From Argyresthia goedartella (taxonomy: Eukaryota; Arthropoda; Insecta; Lepidoptera; Argyresthiidae), in the NCBI GenBank assembly GCA_949825045.1, contig OX463836.1, forward strand, positions 13,417,829 to 13,481,828: 64,000 nt of DNA. Direction: 5' to 3'. Under the pieces are notes generated by a model. The model was not told the DNA's origin and ran no database searches. It was given only the letters and a program-made list of their open reading frames with translations. Position 1 is the stretch's first letter. Every line of letters begins with the position of its first letter. Shown piece by piece: positions 11,501-26,500 of this stretch. The translations under genes and the position numbers were made by a program.

Positions 11501-14500
11501 AACTACTTAACCTCCCAGCGACCCAATCCCGTTTGAGGCATCGCGATTTCGAACCTCATGCCTTGGTGATAAAATTCAAAACCTATAACGGGAAAATGTC
11601 TTGCCGGCGAGATATGGGTCGTTGTGATGTTTTGTGTGTAAAAACGTCAAAAGTGAAATGCAAGTCGTCCATAGAATCATAATTATCTGTGCTTCCAGTA
11701 ATGCTCCCCTCGATGTGATAGAAGAGAAGTTCTACCCTGTGAATCTGTCAGGAGATATACTGATAGACTTGGTTGAAAATCTGCACGAAGACACCCTGCT
11801 GGACATTACACCTGGGTATGTACAGATTACTGCTACACAGAATGCTCAAAAAAATACGCCTCTTAAATGTCTGTTATTGTTTTTTTCCAGCATGGTCGGC
11901 AAATATCCCAATACCTACACATACACGAAGGCGGCTGCTGAAGATATCCTGCTGAAACATGGAGCTGACCTTCCCATCGCCGTAGTCAGACCTTCTATAA
12001 GTGAGTGAGAATCAAAGTTAAGATTTAGAACATTTAAGGCAGCTGCAAAAAAAATGGCTTATGTTTAAACGATTACCAAAAACGCACCTATTTAACTACC
12101 AATAAATTCGAAATGACTGCCAGAATGGATAAATGTCCACCAAATTGTGTTTGGATAAATGATCACCAACTTCTTTTTATGTTTTGTGTACTTAAGTTTA
12201 TGTTTTAAGTATTTTTTGTTGTTCTTACATGTTCAACCTAACACGAAGGATAAAGGCGGCTTCGCTTCGCTCACCCCCTTTACCCTTCACCTAAGCTACC
12301 GCAGTATTTTGCCGTGATATTTTTTGAAACTTTTGGTTCATTTTGTTCATTTATCTATATTGGGTAGGAAAAAAATATTTTGGTGATCATTATATTTGTT
12401 ATCAAAAAAAATTGTGCACCAACGCGCTCAAGCGGTTAAAGATTGAAACTTTCGATCTTTGGTGGGACTTAGGAAGAAATTCTATCAAAGGGCGTCCATT
12501 AATCACGTGAGGTGTTGGGGGAGTCTCACTTAGGGCAGGCCTCCGTCACTCGCTCAAGGTCGCGCTATAAGTGCCTACCGCACAGTAGGTCGGTACCGAC
12601 CCAAGCGGCAGTTGGTTGGCACACGCGAGACTGCGCACACGCGTCACGTTTCCCGCGCTCGCTACCAAGACACAACCAAGATGCCCGGTTATTGCGATGT
12701 GGACGGGTGTCGGAGTTCAAGAGTGAATAACAAGGAATTGTCTTTTTTTCAATTGCCTAAAGAGGAACACAGGTAAAGTACTTTCTCGCTATTTGAATTG
12801 TAAAAAGACAAAACTATAAAGGGTTCGACCTGTTGTTTACTACGGCCCCGGGACTCCCGGGTCCCGGGCAATTTGTAGGGGCTCCTTCTGATCTTTATTT
12901 TATTCTTAGTATCTATTATTCCTTTTATGGGTGGATCCAAGCACATTTCACACACCTGGGCCCTATTTAATAAACGTTACAATTACAATTTACAATTACA
13001 TTTCAGTACCTATACAATGCTGACTTGGTTAGCTGAGAATAGTTCTTTCTTGGTAACAAATGAAAATTCTTCTTTTTACGGAGGGTTGAAAGTCCCATCG
13101 GAGTCATTTAATCAGTACGTCGAAGAATTGGAAAAAACATTTTTACTTAATTTTGACAAAGTTTTGTTGAACCGGCCGGGAAGTACTTTGCTGAATGAGT
13201 TACAAAAAATTAATTTCATTCCGCCTTGCCCTTGCTTTCCAAAAGATTATTTATTAAAATTATTCATAAGATTCAGAATTTTTACAACAGTTAAATTAAA
13301 TAACCGTTAGTTCAGGGATGGTAAAAAAAACATTGAACATTTCATAAAATTAAAGCACATATAATTTTTATCTGTATTGGTCTTGTGGCCGCAGATTCAC
13401 CCGAATGAATCCTCTACCCGTGAACCCGTAAATCTCAGCCATATAGTCAGCAGCCCCCGAGCCACGCAGTAACAAAGAAACTCACAAACCTACCAGGCTA
13501 CTTTTTATCCAGGGGACACATATAGCGGGTCCACGCGGGTGAAACCGAAGGAAACAACTACTATCAATAAGATTTCATTTTTTTATTGTATAATGTAACA
13601 AATATAATTAACAATAAAAAATCAAGTGTTTCAGCAACTCTGTGTTTAATTTACGCGCTTTACCGCTTTTTACATATTATGATTATTTATTAAATTTATT
13701 TACGCGATTAAGGATATTTTCAACGACAAAATTCAGTAATCGAGAATTCAGAAAAGGAAAAAACATACTTGATCATTTTATAAAAAGTAAAACTCAAACA
13801 TATTTAATTGATTAATAAATAATTATGGTTATTTCGCAACATTCATTTTATTACAGTAATAAATAATATTCATCATAAGTACAACCCTAGCGCATTCGTG
13901 CGATGACGCGCTTGCACGTGACTCGCACGGCGGGCAACACAATCTCGACTCTTTGTGCGGGTACTTATGGTACATTTCTTCTCGCTGTGAACAGTAATTA
14001 TTATTAATAAGATTTTGTAGGCTATTATAGCGTAGGTATTTTTGCATTTCTATGGCAGTGATGTATCTTTTACGTAGTAACTATTATCTAATCTGTGCTT
14101 AGGGGAACGGGGGAGGCACGGTTAATAGTTATCACGTAATTTTTATAGGATGAAATTGCGAGAAAAATGGGTAAAAGAAAGTAAAACATCTTTCTTGACT
14201 AAAATAGGGCAAAATTCCAGTCGATATTTTACGTGATATAATAAGAAAACATTGATGAAAAATTGGATAATTTTATGAATTGAATTGAATTATTATCACT
14301 GTTTATCATTATTTTGTAAAGGTAATACGATGAAGGAGTTAATTGAAAATTACAATTATTACGATAAATTTAACATTAATTTGCACTCGTTAATTCACTA
14401 ATTCAATTCATTTTTTTTTAACTTAAATTATACAGATTATTTACAAGTAACAATGAGTCTAATTCTAAAGGGTCACTCATTAAAATTACTTGATGAATTT

Positions 14501-17500
14501 TACCCGAAATCGGCATTAAACTAAGTAACTAATAATTGAGGAACGTAACTACGTACCTATGTACGTACACACACATATACTATATATTATTATCTGTATA
14601 ATGTAGATACTTAAGAAATTTTGCATTTTGCATGAAAGCAAACACACGACCACTGTTTTGCCTTGCTTCACCTTGAATCCGATGACTACTTCCCCCTTCG
14701 AGTTAGGGGGCAACTCGGACAAGGAAAAACTCGGCTGTGGCCGAGCTGACTACTTTCAAAGTTTGAAGTAGTCTTTTTGGCCAACAAAAATGTGGCCTAT
14801 GCCGTCCCGCCCCCCGCCCGTGTATCGCACTCGCCTAGGTAGGTCACCCCATTTTATTTATGAACGGATTATTTGTCTAAGGTTTTAATTGTTGGTAAGT
14901 TAGTGCTACTGGCTGATTGCAAAATGGCTGGCCTGATCAGCTGATCACCACATCACATACGTCGTTTGAATATGAACTCTGAAACACCGCCTTGCTACTT
15001 CCGCATAGCAAGACACATTCAAATCACTAGCGTCAACATTAGCAACATCTAAACCGCCAGGCGTTTTATATATTTTACATTTTATGTTGCTGCTTGCTGC
15101 CTAGCTCCTTTTGATCTAAGTGAGATAGTACATAGCCTAAATAAATGTCAAGTTGGATATAAGACGGCGGGAAGCCGGTGTTCTACATCGATTTACCAGA
15201 CGTTATCACGTCAAAAAAAAAAATGGTGTGACGTAAGATTGTTAAAACCGTTAGTTTATAAACTAACGCCTTAGTTTGTCAACTATCGACATATAGTAAA
15301 CAACACCGAGAGGGTTTAGAATTTACGTTTCTTTTGTTCTTACATGTCAACCTAACACGAAGACGATTGGGGGGCTTCGCTGCGCTCGCCCCCTCTAGTC
15401 TTAACCTAAGCTACCGCAGTCATCCGCAGTGCTTGCCCTGGTATTTCATTCGCTATTCAAGTTTAAACCAGTTCACAATTACGGTTTTGTTATAAACTAA
15501 CGCGTTATATCGTAAGCAGTACGGTACAGTTTACTATTTATCCATAGTTTGTAAACTAACGAGGGAAAATAATGTTAGATTATAAACTAACGGTTTTGAC
15601 AATCTTACGGTGACATAATTTCATAATTCTTTATTGCACACACACATATTAAATTTAAAAGGTTACATTAGGAGAAATCATATGTGCAAAGGCGAGCTTA
15701 TCTCTAAAAAGAGATTTCTTCCAGCAAACCAAGGCATGAAAGGGAAATGTATCATGAAAGGGTAGGCAGTGTACAATATCTGATCTTTACTAAAATACAT
15801 ATATAATATAAAATACGGAAAATAAAATACTTACATACCAGACTACTGAATACAAATATAGTTTATATATTATAATGATATACATACTGTCTTCGCCAAA
15901 ATATAAAATATTACCAATTTATCTATTATTTAAGTACTGCTACCCTCACTACGCATTCATCACTCATTCAAACACTCACTCTTCCTTTCGCATCCTTTCG
16001 TTCGTTCCTTTCCTGACGAGATCGAGACGCGCGCGCATAAGGAGCAAACCACTACGCTCCCCACAAGAAAATTCCTAAAAACGCTAATTACGCTACCCAG
16101 TGATTATGTTATTAACCTAGCACCGGTGCAGTGTAGTGTTTGTGAAAACCTAGTTGGATTAATGTGAAAATCATAACCTATCTCCTGGGTAGAAGACCAG
16201 CGCAAGTAAGGTACCACCATTCCTTTATTTTTCCTTCTCCCAAGTGTTTTGGTCCTTCGAGCCGGATACCTACTCCCTCAGAAAACGCATCACACGCAAC
16301 TCATACATAATGAGGAGTTGCGATCTGCATTCGCTTGCGCTAACATCTGTTTGCGATTGCTCCATAAAAAGAACCCACAAATATTGCTTAATAGCTTGCT
16401 AAAAATCATCACTATATACCATTCGCTAGTGTTTTTAGTGTCTTCAAATCTGTGCTAATATCAAGTTTTGATTACTAGTGATTATCTTGATAACATCATC
16501 TAAAGATCTAAAAGTACAGCAAGTAACCGTCGACAAACAGCGGATCAGGGTCGTTGATCGCTGTTGCCGAGCGCGGTCAGTGAACTCGATGCGCGCGCCT
16601 GCTTTCGCGCCGTACTGCTGTCTCTGTCTCCTAGCACTGCGCTTGAGTCACCCGCGTCTACGTCACAGCCGACGAGCCTTGCCGCTTCTCGCCACTGCAA
16701 CCCGTCCGTGAGTCATCCCATAAGTATAATGATTTGCTTAGCCTGTATGAGGCCGATAGTGGCGAATGAGTTACTTCAATGCCGCGGTTGCCGGTCTACT
16801 TATCACTATCAGTGTCTTGGCATAGACCCTAATTCGTATGTGAGCAACATAAACGCACTCCGAGAGAAATGGGAATATTCTCAATGCCAAAACGTTACAC
16901 GGCGGGGCAATAGGAATGACAATACCCCAGTTCGCAAAGTATTTGAGACAAATGAGGACATAGAGGCTAACATCACGGATATGTCTTGTGACGACCAGTC
17001 GCCGAATGGCGCGTCTTTTAGTGCAGGGGAAAACTCGAGATTAGAATGCAGCTTCGTTGTTACCAACCAGCAGAGACAACTACAGCACAACCTAGTCGAT
17101 TTAACACCTTCGCAGAGTGTGTCGGTACCAACCACAGTGGGAGCTATGACTCTTGACCAGTTTTCTGGTGTTCTAGATTCGAGAATGTCGAAAATCCTGG
17201 ACAGAAAAATAGCCGTTATTTCAACTGCCATGTCCAAAAAAATTAGTGAAGCCTGCACACAGTTGAAAATGGAATTACTGGAGGCAACTAATGCTTTAGA
17301 TGTTAAGTTACAAGTTTTTGAATCTAGAGTGGATGACCTCGAGAAGGAGAACAAAAAGTTGCGCTCAGAGCTTGCTGATATCGCGTCCAGGCGGAACTGT
17401 GTCACTCTACCGACCACCTACGCCGCGTCGGTCAGCACCGCCGCCGCCTCGCCTGTGGGTAGACAGCGTATATCTGGCTCTGACGGTGTTGTCCCACCAA

Positions 17501-20500
17501 CACAACAGCCTGCCGCCGCGGTCAACAAGAGGCGCACTGATGAATCTGTTCCGTTAACTACCGCCACACGGCCGCAATCAGGTGATGAAACGGCACAAGA
17601 CTGTGATTGGACGACAGTGAATAGGCGAGCCCGCCATCGGCTATCCAATGTAGTTAAAGGAACAGCTGCTCCTGGCTCCACAATACTGGAGGCAGCGGAA
17701 AGAAAATCCTTCCTACATCTCTTTTTTGTCAAGGCTGGGACTGGAGTTGATAAGATAAAGGAGCACCTTCAATCTATTTGTCCGACAGATAATTGCTCAG
17801 TCGAGGCGTTAAAACCGAGGGGAGACTACGCCTCTTTCAAGCTGGGAGTCCCGGCTAAGAATGTCGCCGATTATATGTCTGTCAAGCACTGGGCTAAGGA
17901 TGTGCACATAAAACCGTGGCAGAGTAGATTTCGTAGGCCACAAGAGAAATCCAACTCGCAATAAGCCAAGAACATTTAAGTATGCAGTATCGATTGTTTA
18001 CCAGAACACTAGAGGTCTGAGGACAAAACTCAAAAGTTTCTATACACGTGTGCTAGCAGCTGACGCGAACTTAATAGCAGTTACTGAATCGGGATTAAAT
18101 GACTCCATACACGACGGGGAACTAGTGCCAGATGGATACACAATACTGCGTAGTGATCGGATGGATGGACGCAAACATGGAGGTGCTTTACTTATAGCGA
18201 CACCTGAATGGGATCTGCGAAGAGTTGAGTTTCCAGAGACTAACTTAGACGAGGCTTCATTTGAGTTAGTTTGTGCGGCAGTACTTCGTGAAAAGAAGGA
18301 TTTGTTTATGTGCTGTGTGGTTTACATTCCGCCAAAATCTAACTACAATGATTATCTGCAAATGTTTCATATACTAGAAAGTGTAATCGTCAAGCATAAA
18401 AATGTTCTAGTCATAGGTGATTTTAATTTATATTCTGCATCGGTTGAGGTAAAGAATTATTTTGAATATTTTGTAGCATTCTGTGAACTCCAACAAAGAA
18501 ATTTCATACTGAATTGCAATGATAGACAATAAGATCTAGTTCTCACTACATTACAGGAAAGTGAAGTGTGTGTGACCTTAGAGACAGAGTCCCTAGTACC
18601 GGAGGTTGACCCGCAACATCCGCCTCTCGCCATTGGTACCACATTCAGCGTGAGTCCGGGTGCTACTCACGATGCCGCCACAGAGTCATCACAGGCAAAG
18701 TCGGGTCTTGCTGACGACATACCTCAGTGGAATTTTAGGAGGGCCGATTTCATTTCCCTGTATAAAATGTTAGAGAAAGCCGACTGGACCCCTCTATACG
18801 CATCATTGAATGTAGAAGAGGCTATCCAGTGTTTTTACAAAATAGTAAATTCGTTAATAGATAACTGCGCTCCCAGGAAAAAGCCTATTTCTGGAATTCG
18901 GTCCCAGTATTGCTATCCCAATTGGTACACAGCCGACTTGATACGCGACATACGGACGAAAGCATACCTGCACAAGAAATATAAGCAGAGTAAGTCCCAG
19001 GGTGATTATAAAATGTTTTCTGAAAGTAGAGTTCATGTTAAGACCAGCATAAAAACATTGTATAACGGCTATTTGAGTAGAGTCCAGTCCGAGCTTACGC
19101 ATGACCCCAAATCTTTTTGGAACTATGTGAAGAAGCAACGCGAGAATCGTAGCAGATCAACACAGATCACTAAAGACGGAGTAAGATTGGCTAATGAGGC
19201 TTGTGCCAAGGAATTCGCACAATATTTTCACTCGGTGTATAGCTCTACCCCCCCGCGCCTTAACGCGGAGGGAGCGGCAGCGTCGGCGGCGGGGGTGGCA
19301 CAGGCGGGCAGAGGTGCCGAGAGAGTGCATATTGCGCAACTGACACTAGGTGAGGTGCGCTCTGCGCTCCGACGACTCAAGCCCAAGTTTTCTGCGGGAC
19401 CGGATGGCTTACCACCTTACATAGTGAGGGACTGCAGAATGGTGCTTGATAAGCCGCTGCTATATATTTTTAACTTGTGCCTAGGTTGCAGTATTTACCC
19501 AGAGATGTGGAAAATCACCCGGGTGATCCCGGTTCCAAAGGGGGCTGCAGCGACGGAAGTTAACTGTTTCAGGCCAGTGGCGGTTCCGTCAACTTTTGCG
19601 AAGGTTTTTGAGTCTGCGTTGCAGCGTAGCATCTTTCTTCAGATGGGAGGGCAAGCATGTGATGCTCAACATGGGTTCCGACCAGGTCGTAGCACCACCT
19701 CCAACTTGATGTGCTTTATGTCGTTCGTGTCGCCAGCGCTCGACAAGCGCGGCCAGGTCGACGCCGCATATTTCGATTTCAGGAAAGCGTTCGACATGGT
19801 CGATAACGACGTCTTACTTGAAAAATTCAGTAGCGTAGGATTCACCCCACAGTTATTGCAATTTTTCTGTAGCTACCTCAGGGGTCGGCGGCAGTATGTG
19901 GAATACGAGGGTTTTTCTTCTGATCCGTATTTTACATTATCGGGTGTGAGTCAAGGCAGCAATCTAGGTCCTCTGGAATTTATCATTATGATAAACGATC
20001 TACCCATGGTTATTAAGCACGCTATATGCTTATTGTTTGCGGATGACCTAAAACTCCTCCTGAAGGTAAGCACCAGCGCAGACTGTGAGAGGTTGCAAGG
20101 TGATATAGATAGGGTGGTGGAGTGGAGTCACCGTAATAAACTCTACTTCAATGTATCGAAGTGTGCGATGATGACCTACAGCCGCGCTCTCGAGCCTCTC
20201 CGCCACCGGTACGCTGTGGATGGTGTAGAGATGGCACGGAGTTCTGAAATTAAGGATCTGGGGGTTTTAATGAAGTCAGACTTGACGTTTCGGGATCACA
20301 TTAATACTATATGCAAACAAGCTTTCAAAAAGTTAGGTTTTATTCTCAGACAGGCGAGTAAGTTTAAAAGGATCGAGGTGGTAAAAGTTTTGTATAATAC
20401 CTTGGTTCGGAGTAAACTTGAAAGCAATGCAATCATCTGGCATCCACATGAAACTAAATATAGCCAAATGCTGGAGAAAATACAAAATCGTTTCCTGAGG

Positions 20501-23500
20501 TATTTATATTTGAAGCGGTACGGGGTCTATCCTTGTTACCCACTTATGTATCCGAGCCTGTTCGTGATGGGCATGGTTGGATACAATGAGCTGGAAGTGA
20601 GGAGGGGCCTCGCACTAGCGACCTATGTGCTAAAAGTGCTGCGAGGGAAACTGCACAACCCCCAGATACTACCGTTGTTAGGGCTTCGTGTACCTGACAA
20701 CTACCTGAGAGCGAGGAGTCACTCCTTGTTCTGCGTGCCGATGGCACGAACAAGCGTGCTGCGGGAGGCACCGGTGGTGCGGGCTCTGGCTCTATTTAAT
20801 CAAGTGGCGGGCAGGACTAACATTGACCTTTTTTGTTGTTCAATGTTGGAGTTCACAAGGGCAGTCACTTTTTGTTTGTGCTATTGAATTAATTGTTTTT
20901 GTTAATGAATTATTTTTTGTTAAATAATTGTTATTATATTTCTAATTTAATTGAATTGTAATATATATTTTTAAGGTGTGTGTTCTATAAGTATCCCGGA
21001 TATTGCAAAACGGTTTGGGTATATATACCTGTAATGTTGTGCAATGTAATTGTAATAAATAAATAAATAAAAAAATAAAAATAAAAAACTTATATTTCAC
21101 GCTAATTTTGATAAAATTGATACGCCAACTCATTCATGTCCGCCATTACAGTGGCCGGGTTTTCTCGTAATTTTCGGTAAATGCACATATTTCTCCCTCA
21201 TAATACCGCTATTATTATCTCATATACACACCATAGTTTATGTATTGTTTATCAAAATCAGCCGCAAACTCATAGTTTTCAAAATATTCATACTAGTGAG
21301 CCGTACCTCACCCCCCGCCCCCCACGCTGTTCAAACACGCGGTTTCTCATTGCCGCAGCCGCGCCGCGGACCGTTTTTGAACTCGATCTACCTAGTAACT
21401 AACTTACTACCTACTTGTCTCACATTTGTTTACGCGAAACATAATAACGCTTAAATATGACGCGAAATCAAAATAATGACGAAGAAATAATGATGGAAAT
21501 TGTTCGTCTTACCGCTAAAAAGGAAAGTTTGTTCGTAATTACCCAAAAAATATACGATTTGAGCCTAAAGGTTTCCGATGAAACATGTAGATTAAATTTT
21601 TTAACGCAAGTTCAATCGCTAGAAAAAACTAGAACTGAATTTATCGAAACTCTTGATAAATTAGTATCAGCTGAATTGATTAATAATCCGAAATCTAAAC
21701 CGGATTACTCGGCTATTCAATCTTTTGATGATCGTTATTGTAAAATTAAAGTTTGTGAAAATAAACTCAAAGAAAAGGCTTCAAAAAGCGAACATAAACA
21801 TGATCTGTTAAATAAAAAACTACCTCCGCTTAGTTTAATGTCATTCGATGGCACTCCTAGCAAATGGTCACTCTTTTACGAAAACTTTAAAAGTCTCATA
21901 CATGATAATTCACACTTAGCTGACGCGGAAAAGGTTCAATAACTAGTAGGTAAATTGACGGGCAAGGCTTTAACAGTTTGCTCAGGGATTCCACCCACTG
22001 CGAGTAACTATAAGATTATTTGGAACTCTTTGCTAGAAAAATACCAAGACACTAGGATCCAAGCTTCCTTTTATATTGATCAGATGTTACATTTTAAACC
22101 TAATCAACCGCTGGACGCATTCTTAGAACAGTTTTGTTCTGCAGAAGCTGCGCTGCAAAAATTAAAAATAGACGACTTGTCTGATTTCTTATTTGTTCAC
22201 ATCGCGCTTAACAAACTTGATAAAGAAACTGTTAATTTGTTTGAGCAATCGCACACATCAACAGAAATACCCACATTCTCGCAACTCACGCAGTTCATAA
22301 AAGAACAAAGTAAAATACAAACACTACGCACGCCCACATACGCAAATAAAAATCAAAATTCTTATAAAAATATAAATAAAAATAAACAAACACACGCTTT
22401 TCTTGTAAATACCGAGGAAACGGACTTGTACTCGCAACCATCTCACTCATCGCAAACGCACGCATATCTCGCACCGCAAACTCACGCTACTCAAAACTAC
22501 GCACCACAATTTCGCTCTTCGCAATCGCTCGCACCACTCGCACCGCCCGCATTCACTCACAATCAAAACGCACACTCAGCTCGCTCTCAAAACTTGCATG
22601 CTACTCACACTCAAAACGTGCAACCAACTTACTCGCAAAACTCGCAAACCACTCACTCTAAAAACGCTCCCGCACACACTCACGCACCACGCTTTCAAGT
22701 CACGCAATCGAATTGCTTGCAATGCAATTCTCACCCTTCGCACGCACTATATAAGTGTCAGTATTTTCTTAGTGAAACTCCGCTTTCACGTAATAATTAG
22801 GGATGTAACGATACAGGATTTGGCCGATACGATACCGATACCGATAATTAACGAAAATAATCGGCGATATCGATAACGATACCGATATTGATGGTTTGCT
22901 AGATAAGTGTTTCATATCATGTGAAATTTTGAAGAGAATCATTAAGAAATTGACACAACACAAGCGTAGACTCACGCCCGTCTTCCTTCAAAGTTATTTC
23001 ATATGTATGTAACACCATATTTATTTTAGCTCTGAGGAGTGTCAAAGAAAAATACTTAATCAATTAAAATGCAGAATAACATTGTAAAAAAGGCATTTAT
23101 TAGTTTGAAATCAAATTAATCACATACAAAAAAAGATACGTCAAGTCAGTAATTAAAGTTTACTTTTGGTAGATTATTGTTAAGAAAACAAAGTTTATTC
23201 AAATTATCAGCAGATAATCTGTTACGCAAATCATTTTGTATCAGGCCTGCATTCGAGAACAGACGTTCTGAAGAAACTGAGCTCATTGGATAGGACAAAT
23301 ATTTTTGCGCAAGCTTTTTTAATTTTGGATATTTATCTTCTTGGCGCTAGTAGATCTTTGGATCATGTTTAATTGGAATATTTGGAGATCTTATATAAGT
23401 TTCCACCTCTTCTTGCTCAGGTTGAATAGACATGTTTGATAAAGGCTCATCTTCTTCTGCTTCTTTAATCAAACTGTCACAAGCAGACCAGATACCCGAG

Positions 23501-26500
23501 AAAGTCTCATTTTGATCTCGTCGCGGCTCTGCAGGATTAGGAATCTCTCTGTTAGTATTTGTTGTTGTTATTAATGAAATCAGCATTCTTCTCGCATTCA
23601 TGCTTGTAGATTGCAGAGTGAATGTACGCAATTTGTAGCGTGGATTTAGTGCTGTTGCTAAAATGAATGTTTCATCATTCTCTAAATAATCAAATCTATC
23701 ATTGATTCCGGCTATCAAATTCAGTATAAAAGTATTGTTTTCTGGGCTACAATTATCATCCATAGCCGTGGTATGCTGATTCTTCATCCGTTCCAAGACT
23801 TTTCGCAAACTGTTGATCAGCGGTATAGCGTCGGTCAAGCACGCAGACTCTTCACTTATGGACTTTGTAGCTTCTTCAAAATAAGTTAAGGCCGAGACTA
23901 TCTGTTCCATTAGAACCCACTCTTCTGTAGCCAATTCAGTTTTACATTTCACATGAGGTAATGCAGCTTGAACTGCAACTCGCTGCTCAAGAAGTCAACT
24001 AAGCGCGTGAAGGGTAGGATCCCAGCGAGTACTGATATCCTGGATGAGCACATGGCAAGGAACATTATGAGATTTTTGCATCTCAGCAAGGATTTTACGA
24101 CCAGACGTTGAATGACTGAAGTGGCCTATTATAGACCTCGCCTTTTTAATAATTTCATTGATCTTCTCTTCTCCTGAAAACGCATCCTTTAGCACTAACT
24201 GTAAAGAGTGGGCCATACATCTGATACGTTCCACACCCAAACGTGTCACAGCAAGTCCCATATTCGGTGCATTGTTTGTTACTACAGCTCTTACTTGATG
24301 GTTGATATCCCAATCTTGAAATAACTGACGTAAGTTTTCAGCTATGTTTTCACCGCTATGCTTTTCGCCTTCAAAGGGAAATACTGCTAAGCAGTAGTTC
24401 TTTAGCTCAAAATTGTTATCAACTCCGTGAGCAGTCAGACTTATAAAGTCGTTGACGGAAGAAGAAGAGTCGCTAGTCCATAAGTCAGTCGTGACAACTA
24501 TATGCGGAAGTTCTTGCAAAAGTGCCTTAATTTCGTTTTTACACGACAGTACATTTCAGGTATTACATTTTCAGATATATGTGGACGGGAAACCATTTTA
24601 TATTTTGGACACAACTGCTTAATAGTGCGTTGGAACCCTTGTTTATTTTTAATATCGAACGTCTCCATATCTACACATATTTGTTCAGCTATTGTTTGCG
24701 TGATCGCTTTTGCTCTGGGGTCGTCAGTATCATACATAACATTTTTGTCCAGAATGTGTTCTAAAGTAGCTTGTTTTTTAGTTGGCGGACCGGTCTCGGT
24801 TTTCGAGGTAGATGGGGTATCATTTTTCAATTCTTTTTCATGATAACGCTTCACGTGTGTCCACATGTTAATTGTCGTGAAGCCCTTCGATGAAACTGCC
24901 TTACTACCACGAGAAACGATGACATTGCAGTATGAACAAGTTGCTTTTGTGTCATCATCCTGTTTTATTTGAAAATGATTCCAGATGGAACTTGTACGTT
25001 TTAATGGCGTTGCCATTTTCTTTTACGTAAAATAAAACACTATAACAATATTCACTTGTCAGTGTTAATAATTATTTAACAGAACGAATCACAAACGAAA
25101 TGCGGCGACGTAACGTAAATAAAGCGCGGAACATGACAATTCTCAACCAAAGCTTAGCAAGCACTAGGATGGGGCGGGAGGGGAGTAGTGCGTCTGCGGT
25201 GCGCGCTATCCCTTCCCTCAGCAAAGACGCTACGGCAGAGCGGCAACGTCGCACGCGTTGATCGTTTCGCGCGCTTTTAGAACTGCTTGATATCGGCTGT
25301 GTTACATCGGCGATGCCGATATATCGGCCAGCCGATTAAATCGGCCGATACATCGGTATCGGTATCGGTATCGTTACATCCCTAGTAATAATATCGTTGC
25401 AAAATACAACTTTTGCAAAAATTGTCTAGGCTTTCACGATATTACAACGTGTCAGTCACAACGCACTTTTAATATTTGCCGCCAAAAACATCACACGTTA
25501 TTGCAAAATAATAATATAAATTTTACTCACCCGCCTGTCACGATGCACCCGTCTGTAGATAACGTCGAATGTTACGAGCTGTCTCGCTCGCACCTGCCGC
25601 GCGCTTTAGGTACTCCGCTGCCGCCGCCGCCGCCCGAGTTTCGCTGGACGACGCATCCTATTCCAGCGCCGCAAACGCTTGAACGCGCTTCTAGTTCGAA
25701 CTTTGCGAATGCGCGCGCTAATTTAAACAACGTTTCGTTATCAGTAACGACTTCTCGTAATATTACCGCAAATAATAGCACGGTTCTTTTGCAGACCGCT
25801 TCGGTTTATGTTTACAATGAAAACAAACGCCACAACATTCGTTTATTTATCGATTCGGGTTCTATGAGTCATTTTATTTCGAAAAATTGTTGTGATCGCT
25901 TAAACTTAAAAATTACTCCCGTTTCAACAACGATCAAAGGAATCGGTCAAACCGAAAGTTCGTCGCATGGACTCACGACTTTTAAAATTCATTCACGGTT
26001 CGATCCTTTGTGTTCGTATGATATAGTAGCTCGTGTTATTGATTCGATCACCGATCAATTACCGAACGCGGAGCTAGACACTTCACATCTTACGCATCTC
26101 AATGACTTACCTATGGCCGATTGTAGTTTCTACATGCCGGGTGAAGTAGACTGTTTGATAGGAAACGAGCTCTTCCCGTTCCTCTTGGGACCTAATAAGG
26201 TTACTTCTCCACACTCTTCGGTAGTCGCAGTAGAAACTACTCTTGGATACTTAGCTATGGGCAAGGCCCAGACCGCGCACATTCGTCCTCCTGTTCGCAA
26301 CACAAAAAATAATAAAAATTTCTTTTATTCTATAGAACAAACGCCAACGCTAGAAATGCTCACTGAACGTTTCTGGAAACTTGAAAATGTTCCAAATAAA
26401 AAACATGTAAGTCCTGATGATGAGATATCCGAAAAAATATTTCAGTCAACATACTCACGCAATGACACCGGGCATTATACCGTGTATCTGCCATTTAAAG

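Larger units (their letters stand above)
16480..21095 (+). mobile_element. CR1-like LINE inserted in the BEL leader
   Basis: Two ORFs lie end to end, ORF1 (PHD finger) at 16729-17964 and ORF2 (endonuclease-RT) at 17963-20887. A short 3' UTR follows and the tail is rich in TAAA/AAATAAA repeats near 21050-21090. It lies between the BEL primer site (16250) and gag (21457), so it landed in the BEL leader after that element inserted. The 5' boundary is approximate. A hexamer GCTAAT occurs on both sides (about 16453 and 21099) but this is weak evidence of a target duplication. Confidence 0.85.
21457..25500 (+). pseudogene. BEL/Pao gag region, split by hAT
   Basis: Gag starts at ATG 21457 ([14 protein letters not shown]). 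A TAA at 21940-21942 interrupts it, the frame being otherwise continuous to 22797. The hAT element and its 8-bp duplication then intervene and the same frame resumes at 25393. Before the insertion is a C-x2-C...H knuckle start ([15 protein letters not shown]). After it come [10 protein letters not shown] and the HHTLL segment typical of BEL gag zinc knuckles. A low-complexity Thr/Gln/Ser/Ala/His-rich linker lies at 22400-22690. Gag forms the particle that packages the RNA. Insert plus duplication is a multiple of three, so the frame is not shifted. Confidence 0.88.

Noticed and set aside
12927..13006. Start of the P-like C-terminal piece at the upstream Met
   Set aside because: The residues before 13007 have no similarity, and a good acceptor (ACATTTCAG) precedes the similar part.
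16881..17417. 178-residue minus-strand open frame
   Set aside because: It lies antisense to LINE ORF1 and has no domain of its own.
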